64,000 nucleotides of DNA from Enterococcus alishanensis (GTDB lineage Bacteria; Bacillota; Bacilli; Lactobacillales; Enterococcaceae), in contig NZ_JAHUZB010000004.1 in assembly GCF_019218635.1 (NCBI RefSeq), forward strand, positions 1 through 64,000, in the 5' to 3' direction. Shown piece by piece: positions 28,119 to 37,861 of the stretch. Position numbers and translations under genes: made by a program. The first letter of the stretch is position 1, and each line of letters begins with the position of its first letter. The notes beneath the pieces were generated by a model. The model had not been told where the DNA came from. It saw only the letters and a list, made by a program, of their open reading frames with translations, and searched no databases.

Positions 28119-30488
28119 TTATGGAAATTCAATATCAATTGTTCCATCCTCTTGTGGTATTAAGTCAGAAAGTAAGAAATTACGTAATATTTCCACCCAT
28201 ATGTGATCCTTCATCTCTAAAAATGATCGTTTCGATTCGATTTGATACTCGTAAATCGGTCGATGTTGTCCCCAGCTACGACTGCTGACAACTGTTTTAA
28301 GCTGTTGCAAATTATTTGATTGTTCGACCCACATCATGTCAATTGCTTTTAAGATAATTACTCGTTTGTAATAGGTCATTTGGAAAAAATCAGGGATAAT
28401 TTGTTTAATCCGCTCTTTTTGCTCTGCTGCTATTTCCAGCAATAAATCTGTCACATTTTTTTTGCTAAGTTCCATCGTCATATTTAAGGCATCTACGTCA
28501 TAGTTATAATTAAAATTATTAAAAATGAAATTGATAATATATTTGAAATCTAAATTTTCTTTTTCCTCAACGAATACTTGGATGGCTTGAATGGTGCATT
28601 TAGCAATAATTTCATCTAACTCTTCCATTGACGCATCCATGATGTGATTACGGGTATCGTAAATTTTTTCTCGTTGAATACTGACAATTTCATCATAATC
28701 AACAGTATTTTTTCTTGTTTGAAACTCTTGATTTTTCCGACTATTTTGCGCTTTCTTTATGACACTTTTGTATTTCTTTCCTAATAGTTGGGGATCAATC
28801 ATTTTCTCTTCATCAACTTCTCCATGAAGTTTCTTTCTTGATTTCGCTACCCATTTTGGTGCACTTTCAATGACAATCTTATCTTCCAGAGAGACAAAAA
28901 AGACGCTGTCTCCGGGATCCCCTTGTCGACCAGCCCGACCCCTTAATTGATTATCTATTCTTTCGCTAGTCATCCGCTCAGTTCCGACAACTAACAAACC
29001 ATTATTGTCTCTGGCTGCTGGATTCAACTTAATATCTGTTCCACGTCCTGCCATCGAGGTCGCTACAGTTACCGTTCCGGCTCGACCTGCATCACGAATG
29101 ATCCAAGATTCTCTTGCTGCAGTAGTCGCATTTAACAAGTTGTGAGGAATTTTTTGATCTAACAACAACATAGAATATAAATCCGACATGCTAACTGATC
29201 CTGTTTCAATTAAAACGGGTCTGCCATGATTCATGGCTTCCTTGACCGCTTTAAGAGAGGTCATAATCTTGGCTTTATTCGTAATAAAAATTTCATCTCC
29301 ATGGTCCTTTCTGATCATTGGAACATTAGTAGGAATTTCTACCACATCAACATGATAAGTTGTACGAAATTCTTCAGCATCGGTCATCGCCGTTCCAGTC
29401 ATACCGGATAAAATTTTGAATTTTTTAAATAGATTCTGGTAAGTGATCACACCCATTGATTTTGTCTCAATAGTAATTTTTACTTGCTCTTTTGCTTCAA
29501 TTGCTTGATGTAATCCAGCTTGTAATTTTGTTCCGACCAGTTTGCGACCATTGGCTTCATCTAGTAAAAAAAGCTCATCATTACTGATTACATAATCTCG
29601 ATTATTCTTCATAATAAAATTTGCTCTTAAAGCCAAAACCAAATGACGATACGTTTGATACCATTCTTCACTTAAAATATTTTCGATATCAAAATATCTT
29701 TCTGCTTTCTTGATCCCATCTTCAGTAAACCAAACACTTCTCTGATCCTCGCTGATTTCATAATCTATATCTTCCTCAATGCTTTTTACAAACCAATCGG
29801 ATACCTCAAATAAATTTGACTGAACTTTAGGCGCGCCGGAAATTACCAATGGTGTCTGTGCCAAGTCTAATAAAACGGCGTCTATTTCATCAACAACAGC
29901 GTAATTAAAGTTTTTTACATATTGTTTTTCGGGAACTGTTGCTAGGTTCGTAATCAGATAATCAAATCCAAGAGCACTGTGGGTAGTGTAAACAATATCA
30001 GAAGCATATACCGCTTCTTTATCCACCGTTTCATCCCCTTCATGTTCTTCTGCTCCCACGCCTACAGTCAAACCCAACCATTCATACACACGACCGACAT
30101 CATGCCCATCACGATATGCTAAATAATCGTTTGCTGTAATCAAAAAGTTGCCACTCCCAGTTAAACCGCGTAAATAAAGCGGCATAGTAGCCGCTAATGT
30201 TTTTCCTTCTCCAGTTTTCATCTCGGCAACGTTTCCATAAAATAAAGCGATTCCACCTATAATCTGAACAAAATAAGGTTTCAAGCCAACAACTCTTCGA
30301 TCTGCCTCAACAACTACTGCAAAAGCCTCCACCAACAAATGTTCTAATTTTTTACCTTTTGCTAATTGCTGGCGAAACTTGACTGTTTGACTTTTTAACT
30401 CTTCATCTGAATAATTTGCGTATTTATCAGCCAACTGCTGAACTTTTCTCGCAATTCGACGATACTTTCTAAGCTTAGGACTCTTCAT
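28119..30488 (-). CDS. secA2: accessory Sec ATPase SecA2
   Basis: Motor ATPase of 789 residues. Walker A is GEGKTLAATMPLYL (about residue 92) preceded by the QIIGGIALFYGNVAEMKTG motif. The DEAD-type box is VVDEIDAVLLD (about 200). Helicase motifs TGSVSMSDL, TSMAGRGTDIKL and RGRAGRQGDPGDS lie near 430, 480 and 520. The C-terminus lacks the Cys-rich zinc/SecB-binding tail of SecA1, as usual for SecA2. It powers export of the Ser-rich adhesin through SecY2. It is the first gene of the operon, whereas in the streptococcal loci I know secA2 follows asp3. ATG start with AAGGGTG upstream; the 518-bp upstream gap holds its promoter. Confidence 0.95.
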   Translation of the reverse strand: MKSPKLRKYRRIARKVQQLADKYANYSDEELKSQTVKFRQQLAKGKKLEHLLVEAFAVVVEADRRVVGLKPYFVQIIGGIALFYGNVAEMKTGEGKTLAATMPLYLRGLTGSGNFLITANDYLAYRDGHDVGRVYEWLGLTVGVGAEEHEGDETVDKEAVYASDIVYTTHSALGFDYLITNLATVPEKQYVKNFNYAVVDEIDAVLLDLAQTPLVISGAPKVQSNLFEVSDWFVKSIEEDIDYEISEDQRSVWFTEDGIKKAERYFDIENILSEEWYQTYRHLVLALRANFIMKNNRDYVISNDELFLLDEANGRKLVGTKLQAGLHQAIEAKEQVKITIETKSMGVITYQNLFKKFKILSGMTGTAMTDAEEFRTTYHVDVVEIPTNVPMIRKDHGDEIFITNKAKIMTSLKAVKEAMNHGRPVLIETGSVSMSDLYSMLLLDQKIPHNLLNATTAARESWIIRDAGRAGTVTVATSMAGRGTDIKLNPAARDNNGLLVVGTERMTSERIDNQLRGRAGRQGDPGDSVFFVSLEDKIVIESAPKWVAKSRKKLHGEVDEEKMIDPQLLGKKYKSVIKKAQNSRKNQEFQTRKNTVDYDEIVSIQREKIYDTRNHIMDASMEELDEIIAKCTIQAIQVFVEEKENLDFKYIINFIFNNFNYNYDVDALNMTMELSKKNVTDLLLEIAAEQKERIKQIIPDFFQMTYYKRVIILKAIDMMWVEQSNNLQQLKTVVSSRSWGQHRPIYEYQIESKRSFLEMKDHIWVEILRNFLLSDLIPQEDGTIDIEFP

Positions 30489-30852
30489 AAAACATTCACC
30501 CTTTTACATAAAATCAAAAATCTACAAATGTATTTATTAACTAATTCAAATTAATATTAAAATTAAAATAAAAATTATTATTTATTTATGTCATGACTAT
30601 CTAATAAAATTTTACAATATAATTTATTTATAATCAATATAAATTATATTTTTTGGTATTTTTAAAAACATAAACCTAAAATAAATTTAACTTCATTTAG
30701 TTATTATCGTTTTATCTAATTTATTTAAAATCATTTTCATATCATCGTTATTTAAAATAATTAATTTGAGAAAAAATAGATATTTATCTTGTTATAATAG
30801 CGATTATTTCTTGCATATTTTTTTATAATATAGATTTTTTTTATTTAAAAAC

Positions 30853-30881
30853 GAAAAAGCCCTTGTAGAAATACCAGGACT
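30853..30881 (-). terminator. second terminator-like hairpin between asd and secA2
   Basis: On the minus strand AGTCCTGG and CAAGGGCT (30881-30858) pair with one mismatch and one wobble around an 8-base loop, followed by TTTTTCGTTTTT. It may be a back-up terminator for asd or, if a promoter lies between 30882 and 30970, an attenuator in the secA2 leader. Confidence 0.5.
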
Positions 30882-30962
30882 AAATGCATAAAAATTATCT
30901 TTTTTATGATTTTTTTAATTGAATATTCATAAGACTATTTTGTTTTTTTAGCTATTTATTTC

Positions 30963-30998
30963 CAAAAAAAAAAACAGGAAATCAACTGATTTCCTGTT
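30963..30998 (-). terminator. rho-independent terminator of asd
   Basis: AACAGGAAATC (30973-30983) and GATTTCCTGTT (30988-30998) form a perfect 11-bp stem with a 4-base loop, followed on the minus strand by a run of nine T residues. It starts 9 bases after the asd stop. Confidence 0.93.
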
Positions 30999-31006
30999 AA
31001 CTTGAT

Positions 31007-32056
31007 TTATTTTCCTAAAAGATCCATCTCAAACATTTTTTCTGCAATTTGGACAGAGTTCCATGCAGCACCCTTTAATAAATTATCTGATACGACCCAC
31101 ATATGGATGCCCTTCTCTTCATCTAAATCTTTTCTAATTCTACCAACAAAGGTTGATTTACTTCCGACACTATTTAAAGCTTGTGGGTAGATTTGTTGAC
31201 TGGGATCGTCTTCTAAAGTGACACCAGCTGCATTTGTTAAGATTTCTTGCACTTCTGATACAGTAGCCGGTTTTTCAGTTTCAATATAAATCGATTCCGA
31301 ATGACCAGTTAAAACGGGAATTCGTACACAAGTAGCTGATACCTTTATTTGGCTGTCTTCCATGATTTTTTTTGTTTCATTAACCATTTTCCATTCTTCA
31401 TAAGTATAGCCTTCTTCAGCAAAGACATCGATTTGTGGCAACGCATTGAATGCTAATGGATAATGTTTCTTATCGCCGCCGGCTGGTAAAATATTGGCTG
31501 GAATTTCATCTTTTGGTACACCGTCAAGAAAAGCTTGAGTTTGTTGTTTTAATTCATCCATAGCTAAATTTCCTGCACCAGAAACAGCTTGATAAGTTGA
31601 AACGATGATTCTTTTCAACCCATAAGCTTGGCGGATTGGTTCCAAAGCCACCATCATTTGAATCGTTGAACAATTTGGATTGGCAATAATCCCTTGATGT
31701 GTTTTTAATGCTTCTGGATTCACTTCAGGAACCACTAACGGTACCCCTTCTTGCATCCGAAAATGACTAGTATTATCCACTACAATAGCGCCACGTTTAA
31801 CAGCTTCGGGGGCAAATTTTTCTGAAATACCACCACCAGCAGAAAAAAGTGCTAAATCAACGCCTTCAAAAGATTCCGGTACAAGTTCTTCAATCGTAAA
31901 TTCTTGGCCTTTGAAAGCAATGGTCTTTCCTGCAGAACGTTTCGAAGCTAAAAATTTAATTTGATTAATTGGTAAACTCGTTTCTGTTAACATGTTAATC
32001 ATTTGGGTCCCGACAGCACCAGTTGCTCCCACAACGGCAACGTTGATTTTTCTCAT
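31007..32056 (-). CDS. asd: aspartate-semialdehyde dehydrogenase
   Basis: Enzyme of about 349 residues that reduces aspartyl phosphate to aspartate semialdehyde with NADPH, in the pathway to lysine/diaminopimelate, threonine and methionine. The NADP-binding motif [11 protein letters not shown] is at residues about 8-18. The catalytic Cys is in [11 protein letters not shown] (about 130). The substrate-binding region includes YQAVSGAG (about 160) and the His in [13 protein letters not shown] (about 255). I take the ATG at 32056 (MRKINVAVV), since a GTG nine bases further up gives no better site. It stands alone between terminators. Confidence 0.95.
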   Translation of the reverse strand: MRKINVAVVGATGAVGTQMINMLTETSLPINQIKFLASKRSAGKTIAFKGQEFTIEELVPESFEGVDLALFSAGGGISEKFAPEAVKRGAIVVDNTSHFRMQEGVPLVVPEVNPEALKTHQGIIANPNCSTIQMMVALEPIRQAYGLKRIIVSTYQAVSGAGNLAMDELKQQTQAFLDGVPKDEIPANILPAGGDKKHYPLAFNALPQIDVFAEEGYTYEEWKMVNETKKIMEDSQIKVSATCVRIPVLTGHSESIYIETEKPATVSEVQEILTNAAGVTLEDDPSQQIYPQALNSVGSKSTFVGRIRKDLDEEKGIHMWVVSDNLLKGAAWNSVQIAEKMFEMDLLGK

Positions 32057-32133
32057 CAATATCACTCTTCCACTTCATATTTTTTTAATATTTTATCACA
32101 AATACCTTTAAATACAAATAGAAGTTTTTTTGA

Positions 32134-32736
32134 TTAAAGCTGATATAAAAAGGCGCGGGCCGATTTTAATTCATCCATACTTAATTGATGACCAAATTCA
32201 GTCCGATCTACCACAACATTGGCATTTCTAGCAACAAAAGCCCGTTCCAATCCATCAAAAGCTTGTTCACTGACTATCGGATCATTCACGCCGCCGTAGG
32301 ACATCCAGACACGCTTGTCAGACAAATCAGAAGTTTTGGTATGGACTTCTAATGACATTGGGTGGAAAAAAATACCATAACGCAAAGGTGTATCTCTTTC
32401 CAATAATAAATGAGCGGCAATATTGGCACCATTCGAATAGCCAACTAAAACCCAATCAGCTAAATCAACGCCTTTATCTTCACTTTCTTGCTTAATTGCT
32501 TCATATAGTTTATCGGTTTCTTCTTCCAAACTTTCATAATCAAATTGATTTAAGCCATTTCTTTTAAAGAATCGATTCATCCCATCTTCGTTAACTTCAC
32601 CTTTAAAAGAAAGAATGCGGCAACTACCATCTAAAAATCGGGCAACATCCACTAAAGAAGTTTCATCTCCGCCAGTTCCGTGAAGTAGTAATAAATTTTT
32701 TCCGCCCGCTTGTCCAGCATCGTAAAGTGATTTCAT
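32134..32736 (-). CDS. alpha/beta-hydrolase, carboxylesterase/phospholipase family
   Basis: Small serine hydrolase of 200 residues, the size of the YpfH/carboxylesterase group. The oxyanion loop LLLLHGTGGDETSL lies near residue 16, the nucleophile motif GYSNGAN (Ser near 100) follows, then an Asp in YGGVNDPIVSE (about 155) and the His in FGHQLSMDEL (about 182), completing the triad. There is no signal peptide, so it is cytoplasmic. The substrate cannot be read from sequence; choline, phospholipid or quinone-linked esters have been suggested for relatives. GGAGGG precedes the ATG. The gene is monocistronic as far as I can see. Confidence 0.85.
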   Translation of the reverse strand: MKSLYDAGQAGGKNLLLLHGTGGDETSLVDVARFLDGSCRILSFKGEVNEDGMNRFFKRNGLNQFDYESLEEETDKLYEAIKQESEDKGVDLADWVLVGYSNGANIAAHLLLERDTPLRYGIFFHPMSLEVHTKTSDLSDKRVWMSYGGVNDPIVSEQAFDGLERAFVARNANVVVDRTEFGHQLSMDELKSARAFLYQL

Positions 32737-32801
32737 TTGATTCCCTCCGTTACTTACTTTTTGTTAGTACAAAGTTAGCATGTTCTTAAAAAGATAGCAA
32801 T

Positions 32802-32834
32802 TAAAAAAGCCTGCAGCGAATTTGCTACAGACTT
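32802..32834 (-). terminator. terminator of the DUF1659/DUF2922 gene pair
   Basis: On the minus strand AAGTCTGTAGC and GCTGCAGGCTT (32834-32807) form an 11-bp stem with two wobble pairs and a 6-base loop, followed by TTTTTTAATT. It lies 8 bases after the DUF2922 stop. Confidence 0.9.
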
Positions 32835-32841
32835 AATATCT

Positions 32842-33054
32842 TTAAAAAATAGGTGTTTCGATCGTTTCAACAAAACTTGCTTCAACAACTTCACTAAAAA
32901 GCCGTACATCGTCTTTTTCAAAAATTCCCAAAGTTGATAATTTAACTAACTCATTTTTGATCTCGTCAGCAGTTAAATCTTTATTTGGTTCATTATATGA
33001 CCAAGTATGATTTTTACCTACACTATTTTTAAATACGGCACTTAATTTTAACAT
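32842..33054 (-). CDS. DUF2922 family protein
   Basis: Protein of 70 residues with the DUF2922 pattern: a KLSAVFKNSVGKNHTWSYNEP beginning, then TADEIKNELVKL and EVVEASFVETIETPIF. The family is small, cytoplasmic and of unknown function, and is usually encoded beside a DUF1659 protein, as here (12 bases downstream). ATG start with GGAGG upstream. The pair ends at a strong terminator. Confidence 0.88.
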   Translation of the reverse strand: MLKLSAVFKNSVGKNHTWSYNEPNKDLTADEIKNELVKLSTLGIFEKDDVRLFSEVVEASFVETIETPIF

Positions 33055-33066
33055 TTAACTTCCTCC

Positions 33067-33273
33067 TTATTTCGTTACTTTTGATTGAACAGTCATTAAT
33101 ACGCCATCTAGTGCTGATTCGTTTTGTCCTAAGGCTTTCATCACATCGCCTAAAATTAACATCTCTTCTTCTGTGGGCTCATCAACAACATTACTAAAAT
33201 TAACTCGTTTTAGTTCCTTGCTGCCTGCCTGGGTTAGTTGAACTTGTAATTTTGTACTCACTTTTTGAATCAT
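33067..33273 (-). CDS. DUF1659 family protein
   Basis: Protein of 68 residues (MIQKVSTKLQVQLTQAG, ending QSKVTK) resembling DUF1659, whose function is unknown. The ATG at 33273 is chosen because GAGGAGG lies seven bases upstream; the open frame runs to 33354 without a site. It is co-transcribed with the DUF2922 gene. Confidence 0.85.
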   Translation of the reverse strand: MIQKVSTKLQVQLTQAGSKELKRVNFSNVVDEPTEEEMLILGDVMKALGQNESALDGVLMTVQSKVTK

Positions 33274-33382
33274 GGTATTGCCTCCTCTTGATTTGTTATA
33301 GGTGTCGCGACTGCCTACACTATTAATAACGAAAGTTTCTGGCAAAAAGTGCAAAAGAAATGGAATCTTTTTTTTAAGCAGA

Positions 33383-33422
33383 ATAAAAAACCTCCAAAAG
33401 CTGATTGCATCAACCTTTGAAG
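33383..33422 (-). terminator. rho-independent terminator of the ECF S-component gene
   Basis: On the minus strand 33422-33392 forms a 14-bp stem (CTTCAAAGGTTGAT with ATCAGCTTTTGGAG, several wobbles) with a 3-base loop, followed by GTTTTTTATT, 7 bases after the stop. Confidence 0.88.
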
Positions 33423-33429
33423 ATTTTTG

Positions 33430-34038
33430 TTAAACCAATATTTTTTTTAATTCTTTCGCTTGTTTCACTGCTGATGAGAAAATCGGTAAATCAAACTGCT
33501 TATATAAAGCACCGGCAACAAAGTAAGCGATATTGAAATCTACTAAACTATGAATCAATCCACCTACACCCATCAAAATAAAGATCGTATAGATGTACCC
33601 TTGCGAGTAATAAGTATCCGGCATATTTCCCATGAAATAAAAAGCACTGACCACCGCTAACTCACAAACAGAATGAATGATACCAATCACCAAATTAAAC
33701 AATTGGAAACGACCATTAGCAAAAGTAAATTTGCCATTTTTTAAAACAATCTCGGGATGTTTTTGTAAATATTTTGCGCCAAGATAAGCAAAAACAACAT
33801 GGGACAATGCCCGCAAAGCAATGATTGGTGAGGTTGAAATAAAGAAGCCAAAAGCGGTTCCTAATGAAACAGCTACCGCAACCCACGGCGCAAAGAACAT
33901 CGCAATAAAGACGGGGACATGACTCGCTAAAGTAAAAGATGCCGGAGGAATCATTACTTTAGGCATCACCATTGGAATCAATACCCCTAATCCGATTAAT
34001 AATGATGAAATAGTTAAATGTTTTAAATTGGTTTTCAT
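33430..34038 (-). CDS. niaX: ECF transporter S-component, probable niacin transporter NiaX
   Basis: Membrane protein of about 202 residues with six predicted spans and the N-terminal SSLLIGLGVLIPMVMP and SFTLASHVPVFIAMFFAPW segments of the NiaX-like group of energy-coupling-factor substrate-binding subunits. Such proteins capture a vitamin, here probably niacin or nicotinamide, and use a shared EcfAA'T module encoded elsewhere. The ATG at 34038 is chosen over an upstream TTG because AGGAG lies six bases away. The promoter lies inside a perfect inverted repeat resembling a NiaR-type operator, which supports the niacin assignment. The substrate is inferred from family resemblance and this operator and is not proven. 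Confidence 0.75.
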   Translation of the reverse strand: MKTNLKHLTISSLLIGLGVLIPMVMPKVMIPPASFTLASHVPVFIAMFFAPWVAVAVSLGTAFGFFISTSPIIALRALSHVVFAYLGAKYLQKHPEIVLKNGKFTFANGRFQLFNLVIGIIHSVCELAVVSAFYFMGNMPDTYYSQGYIYTIFILMGVGGLIHSLVDFNIAYFVAGALYKQFDLPIFSSAVKQAKELKKILV

Positions 34039-34048
34039 TTTATTCTCC

Positions 34049-34106
34049 TGTCTTGACACACTCAATGAAATCTAGTTTATCGAAATCACCGAGATGTGTC
34101 AAGACA
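34049..34106 (-). promoter_or_regulatory. promoter with paired inverted-repeat operator for niaX (NiaR-like)
   Basis: TGTCTTGACACA (34049-34060) and TGTGTCAAGACA (34095-34106) are perfect 12-base inverted copies. On the minus strand TTGACA in the outer copy (34102-34097) is a consensus -35, followed after 17 bases by TAAACT (34079-34074). The inner copy lies just before the ribosome binding site. A repressor at both arms would block both ends of the promoter. The half-site resembles those I recall for the niacin repressor NiaR (YrxA); the name is inference. Confidence 0.8.
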
Positions 34107-34117
34107 GTTTTAAATAG

Positions 34118-35077
34118 TTATTTTGCTAACGCTAGTTCTTCTCTTAACGCTGTCAATTTTTCAATTCGTTCTACTTCAGTCAATTGATGTTTTACAACAT
34201 AACGATTTTTTTCATTGGTCGCACAATCATATGAGCATGCACCAAGATATTTTTCTTCATTGCTTTCAGAAACTAAAATTTGTTTATTGCAGAAGGGATT
34301 GCTACAGTTAATATATCGTTCACAGGGCGTGCCATCAAACCATTCTTTCCCGATTACTTTTTTATCCACCTGATTGATATCTACACTGATCCGCTCATCA
34401 AAGACATACATTTTACCATCCCATAGTTCCCCTTGAACTTCAGGATCTTTTCCATAAGCGGTGATACCACCATGCAATTGTGCCACATCTTGATAGCCTT
34501 CTCTTACCATCCAGCCAGAAAATTTCTCACAACGAATACCGCCAGTACAATAAGTCACAACTTTTTTATCCATAAATTTTTCTTTGTTATCGCGAATCCA
34601 TTGAGGTAATTCACGGAAATTACGAATATCCGGACGAACTGCTCCACGAAAATGACCTAAATCATATTCATAATCATTCCGAGCATCGATTACAACTGTA
34701 TCTTCAGCTAATAGAGCAGCTTTAAAAGCTTGAGGCTCTAAATATTTTCCAGTTAATTCTAGTGGGTTAATGTCATCTTCTAAGTTTAATGCGACTAATT
34801 CATGACGAGGTCGGACAAACATTTTCTTAAAGGCATGGCCTTCACTTTCATCCATTTTGAAATATGTATCTTTAAAACGTTCATCAGCTAACATCATTTC
34901 CATATACGCATCTGTCGCTTCGAGCGTTCCTGAAAGAGTTCCGTTAATTCCTTCGTTGGCCACCAAAATACGACCTTTTAAATCCAAACTTTTACAAAAA
35001 GCCAAATGTTCAGCAGCAAAAGCTTCCGGATCAGTAATTTCTGTATAATTATAGTAAAGCAAAACGCGATAATCCAT
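34118..35077 (-). CDS. trhO: tRNA uridine(34) hydroxylase, rhodanese family
   Basis: Protein of 319 residues of the YceA/TrhO family, which hydroxylates U34 of certain tRNAs as a step to 5-methoxyuridine-type modifications. The N-terminal domain has [10 protein letters not shown] and [14 protein letters not shown] (about residue 40). The rhodanese domain has [15 protein letters not shown] (about 130) and the active-site loop [16 protein letters not shown] with the catalytic Cys (about 180). The C-terminal part carries a Cys-rich region ([14 protein letters not shown] and LGACSYDC) typical of the longer bacterial versions. Monocistronic; GGAGGAAC lies before the ATG. Confidence 0.93.
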   Translation of the reverse strand: MDYRVLLYYNYTEITDPEAFAAEHLAFCKSLDLKGRILVANEGINGTLSGTLEATDAYMEMMLADERFKDTYFKMDESEGHAFKKMFVRPRHELVALNLEDDINPLELTGKYLEPQAFKAALLAEDTVVIDARNDYEYDLGHFRGAVRPDIRNFRELPQWIRDNKEKFMDKKVVTYCTGGIRCEKFSGWMVREGYQDVAQLHGGITAYGKDPEVQGELWDGKMYVFDERISVDINQVDKKVIGKEWFDGTPCERYINCSNPFCNKQILVSESNEEKYLGACSYDCATNEKNRYVVKHQLTEVERIEKLTALREELALAK

Positions 35078-35163
35078 TTGTTGTTCCTCCTAAAAAATTC
35101 CTATCTTACTATAATATAGAAATTTCATAACTAGCGCGAAATTTATGCTTGTCTATTTTTGTA

Positions 35164-35192
35164 CAAAAAAAGCTATCGAACTTCGATAGCTT
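35164..35192 (-). terminator. rho-independent terminator of the DUF3089 gene
   Basis: AAGCTATCGAA (35170-35180) and TTCGATAGCTT (35182-35192) are perfect inverted copies around a single C, followed on the minus strand by TTTTTTGTAC, 8 bases after the stop. Confidence 0.92.
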
Positions 35193-35200
35193 AAAGACTT

Positions 35201-36325
35201 TTATTCAGCTGCTGCATCCGTTGTTGCAGGGGCGACCGTTGCTGCTTCTGGATGTAGCGCTAGGTATTGAGCCACCCGGTTTTCAGCATTGGCTTGTAAA
35301 TTATAATAGTAAAAACTAATGTCGTTATTATGGTAAGACCCAGATGGGAAAATCTTTTGTGCTGATTTTGGCATTTCATAAGTTGCCTGATCGACGCTTG
35401 AACAAATTAATAAGCCACGAGTCGTATCAACGGTTGCATCTGCCAAATTATCAACTCTTTCGTACTCGCCAGTCTCACTATTTCTAACATACGAACCTAA
35501 ATTTTGAGTAACATCGGCTGGCGTTCCATCAGTTGTCCAGTTTAATGGATTAATGGCTAAAGACCCTTCTTCCCAAGTACTTAATTCACCGGTAAAGTTT
35601 GGTGAAACAGTATTATAGGAAATAATCGATTGGTTATCATCAGCACCTTGAGCAAAATGAATACCTGGATTTTGATCAATTTCAGTTTGGGTAACCGATT
35701 GTCCTAAAACATAAGCGGCTACCAATCGATCATTTAATTCAGGATGTTCTTTCATATAGTCAAATAAGATTTCTTTGACCATCGCGGCACCTTGAGAGTG
35801 ACCAACTAAAATAAATGGTCGGCCATTATTTAGATTATTGATATAGTAGTCAAATGCAGCTAATACATCGGCTTTGGGAACGCCTTGAATGTAATCTTGC
35901 TGTTCACTCTTGTCTTTACTTAACCACCATGTCGCATCTAATTGACGATAATAAGGAGCATACACATTTCCACTAGCTTCAAAAGCAGACCCTTGAGTTG
36001 CCATAAACACTTGGGCACCAGCTTGCATGCTGGCATTTGAAATAGTAGAAACTGGTGAATCTTTTTTCTCTTTCTGTGCGTAAGCAGTCGGATATAACAT
36101 AAAGACATCGGTTGTTTTTCCGTTGTCTTCTCCTTGTTCTAGCCAATTTGTTGCTTTACTATAATCCGTAGCTTTAATATCGTCTCCGGCTTTTTTGGGC
36201 TCATTAACTGAAGCGGTTGTACTTGTTGCAGTCTGATCATTTCTTTGCTCATCACCAGAGTAAAAAGCAAAATAAAGAGCTACAGCAGCAGCAACAACTA
36301 AAAGAGCGGCAATTATTTTTTTCAC
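35201..36325 (-). CDS. membrane-anchored DUF3089 hydrolase
   Basis: Protein of 374 residues. An N-terminal hydrophobic segment (about residues 2-22) with a basic start acts as an uncleaved anchor or signal peptide, so the enzyme faces outwards. The rest matches DUF3089, an alpha/beta-hydrolase family: DVFMLYPTAY (about 73), NVYAPYYRQLD (about 122), and the nucleophile elbow LVGHSQGAAMV (Ser near 175). The start codon is GTG (36325-36323) behind GGAGGA. The C-terminus is Ala/Thr-rich (ATVAPATTDAAAE). The substrate is unknown; an esterase or lipase role is inferred from the fold. It stands alone downstream of ksgA. Confidence 0.85.
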   Translation of the reverse strand: MKKIIAALLVVAAAVALYFAFYSGDEQRNDQTATSTTASVNEPKKAGDDIKATDYSKATNWLEQGEDNGKTTDVFMLYPTAYAQKEKKDSPVSTISNASMQAGAQVFMATQGSAFEASGNVYAPYYRQLDATWWLSKDKSEQQDYIQGVPKADVLAAFDYYINNLNNGRPFILVGHSQGAAMVKEILFDYMKEHPELNDRLVAAYVLGQSVTQTEIDQNPGIHFAQGADDNQSIISYNTVSPNFTGELSTWEEGSLAINPLNWTTDGTPADVTQNLGSYVRNSETGEYERVDNLADATVDTTRGLLICSSVDQATYEMPKSAQKIFPSGSYHNNDISFYYYNLQANAENRVAQYLALHPEAATVAPATTDAAAE

Positions 36326-36370
36326 GTAAATCCTCCTAAAACTAAAATCTTTGGTTTCATATCAACTGAT

Positions 36371-36400
36371 TCGTTTTACTGATAGCAAAAAGTAAAACGA
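36371..36400. other. perfect 10-bp hairpin between ksgA and the DUF3089 gene
   Basis: TCGTTTTACT (36371-36380) and AGTAAAACGA (36391-36400) pair across a 10-base loop. On the minus strand no T-run follows (ATCAGTTGAT), so termination would be weak. It may be an mRNA 3'-end structure for ksgA. Confidence 0.4.
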
Positions 36401-36428
36401 GAAATTATTTTGGTTCAACTATTTCAAC

Positions 36429-37861
<1,433 letters not shown>

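Larger units (their letters stand above)
30489..31006. other. very AT-rich gap upstream of the accessory Sec operon
   Basis: This 518-bp stretch holds two terminator-like hairpins near the asd end (30858-30881 and 30973-30998) and otherwise extremely AT-rich DNA (30489-30850). TTATTTATAA at 30624-30633 matches the motif in both direct repeats of the adhesin upstream region. I see no gene and could not choose among several weak promoter boxes. Confidence 0.5.

Noticed and set aside
30541-30850. Extremely AT-rich stretch as a replication origin or phage attachment site
   Set aside because: No DnaA boxes, iterons, flanking direct repeats or integrase were seen; it is more simply a promoter region.
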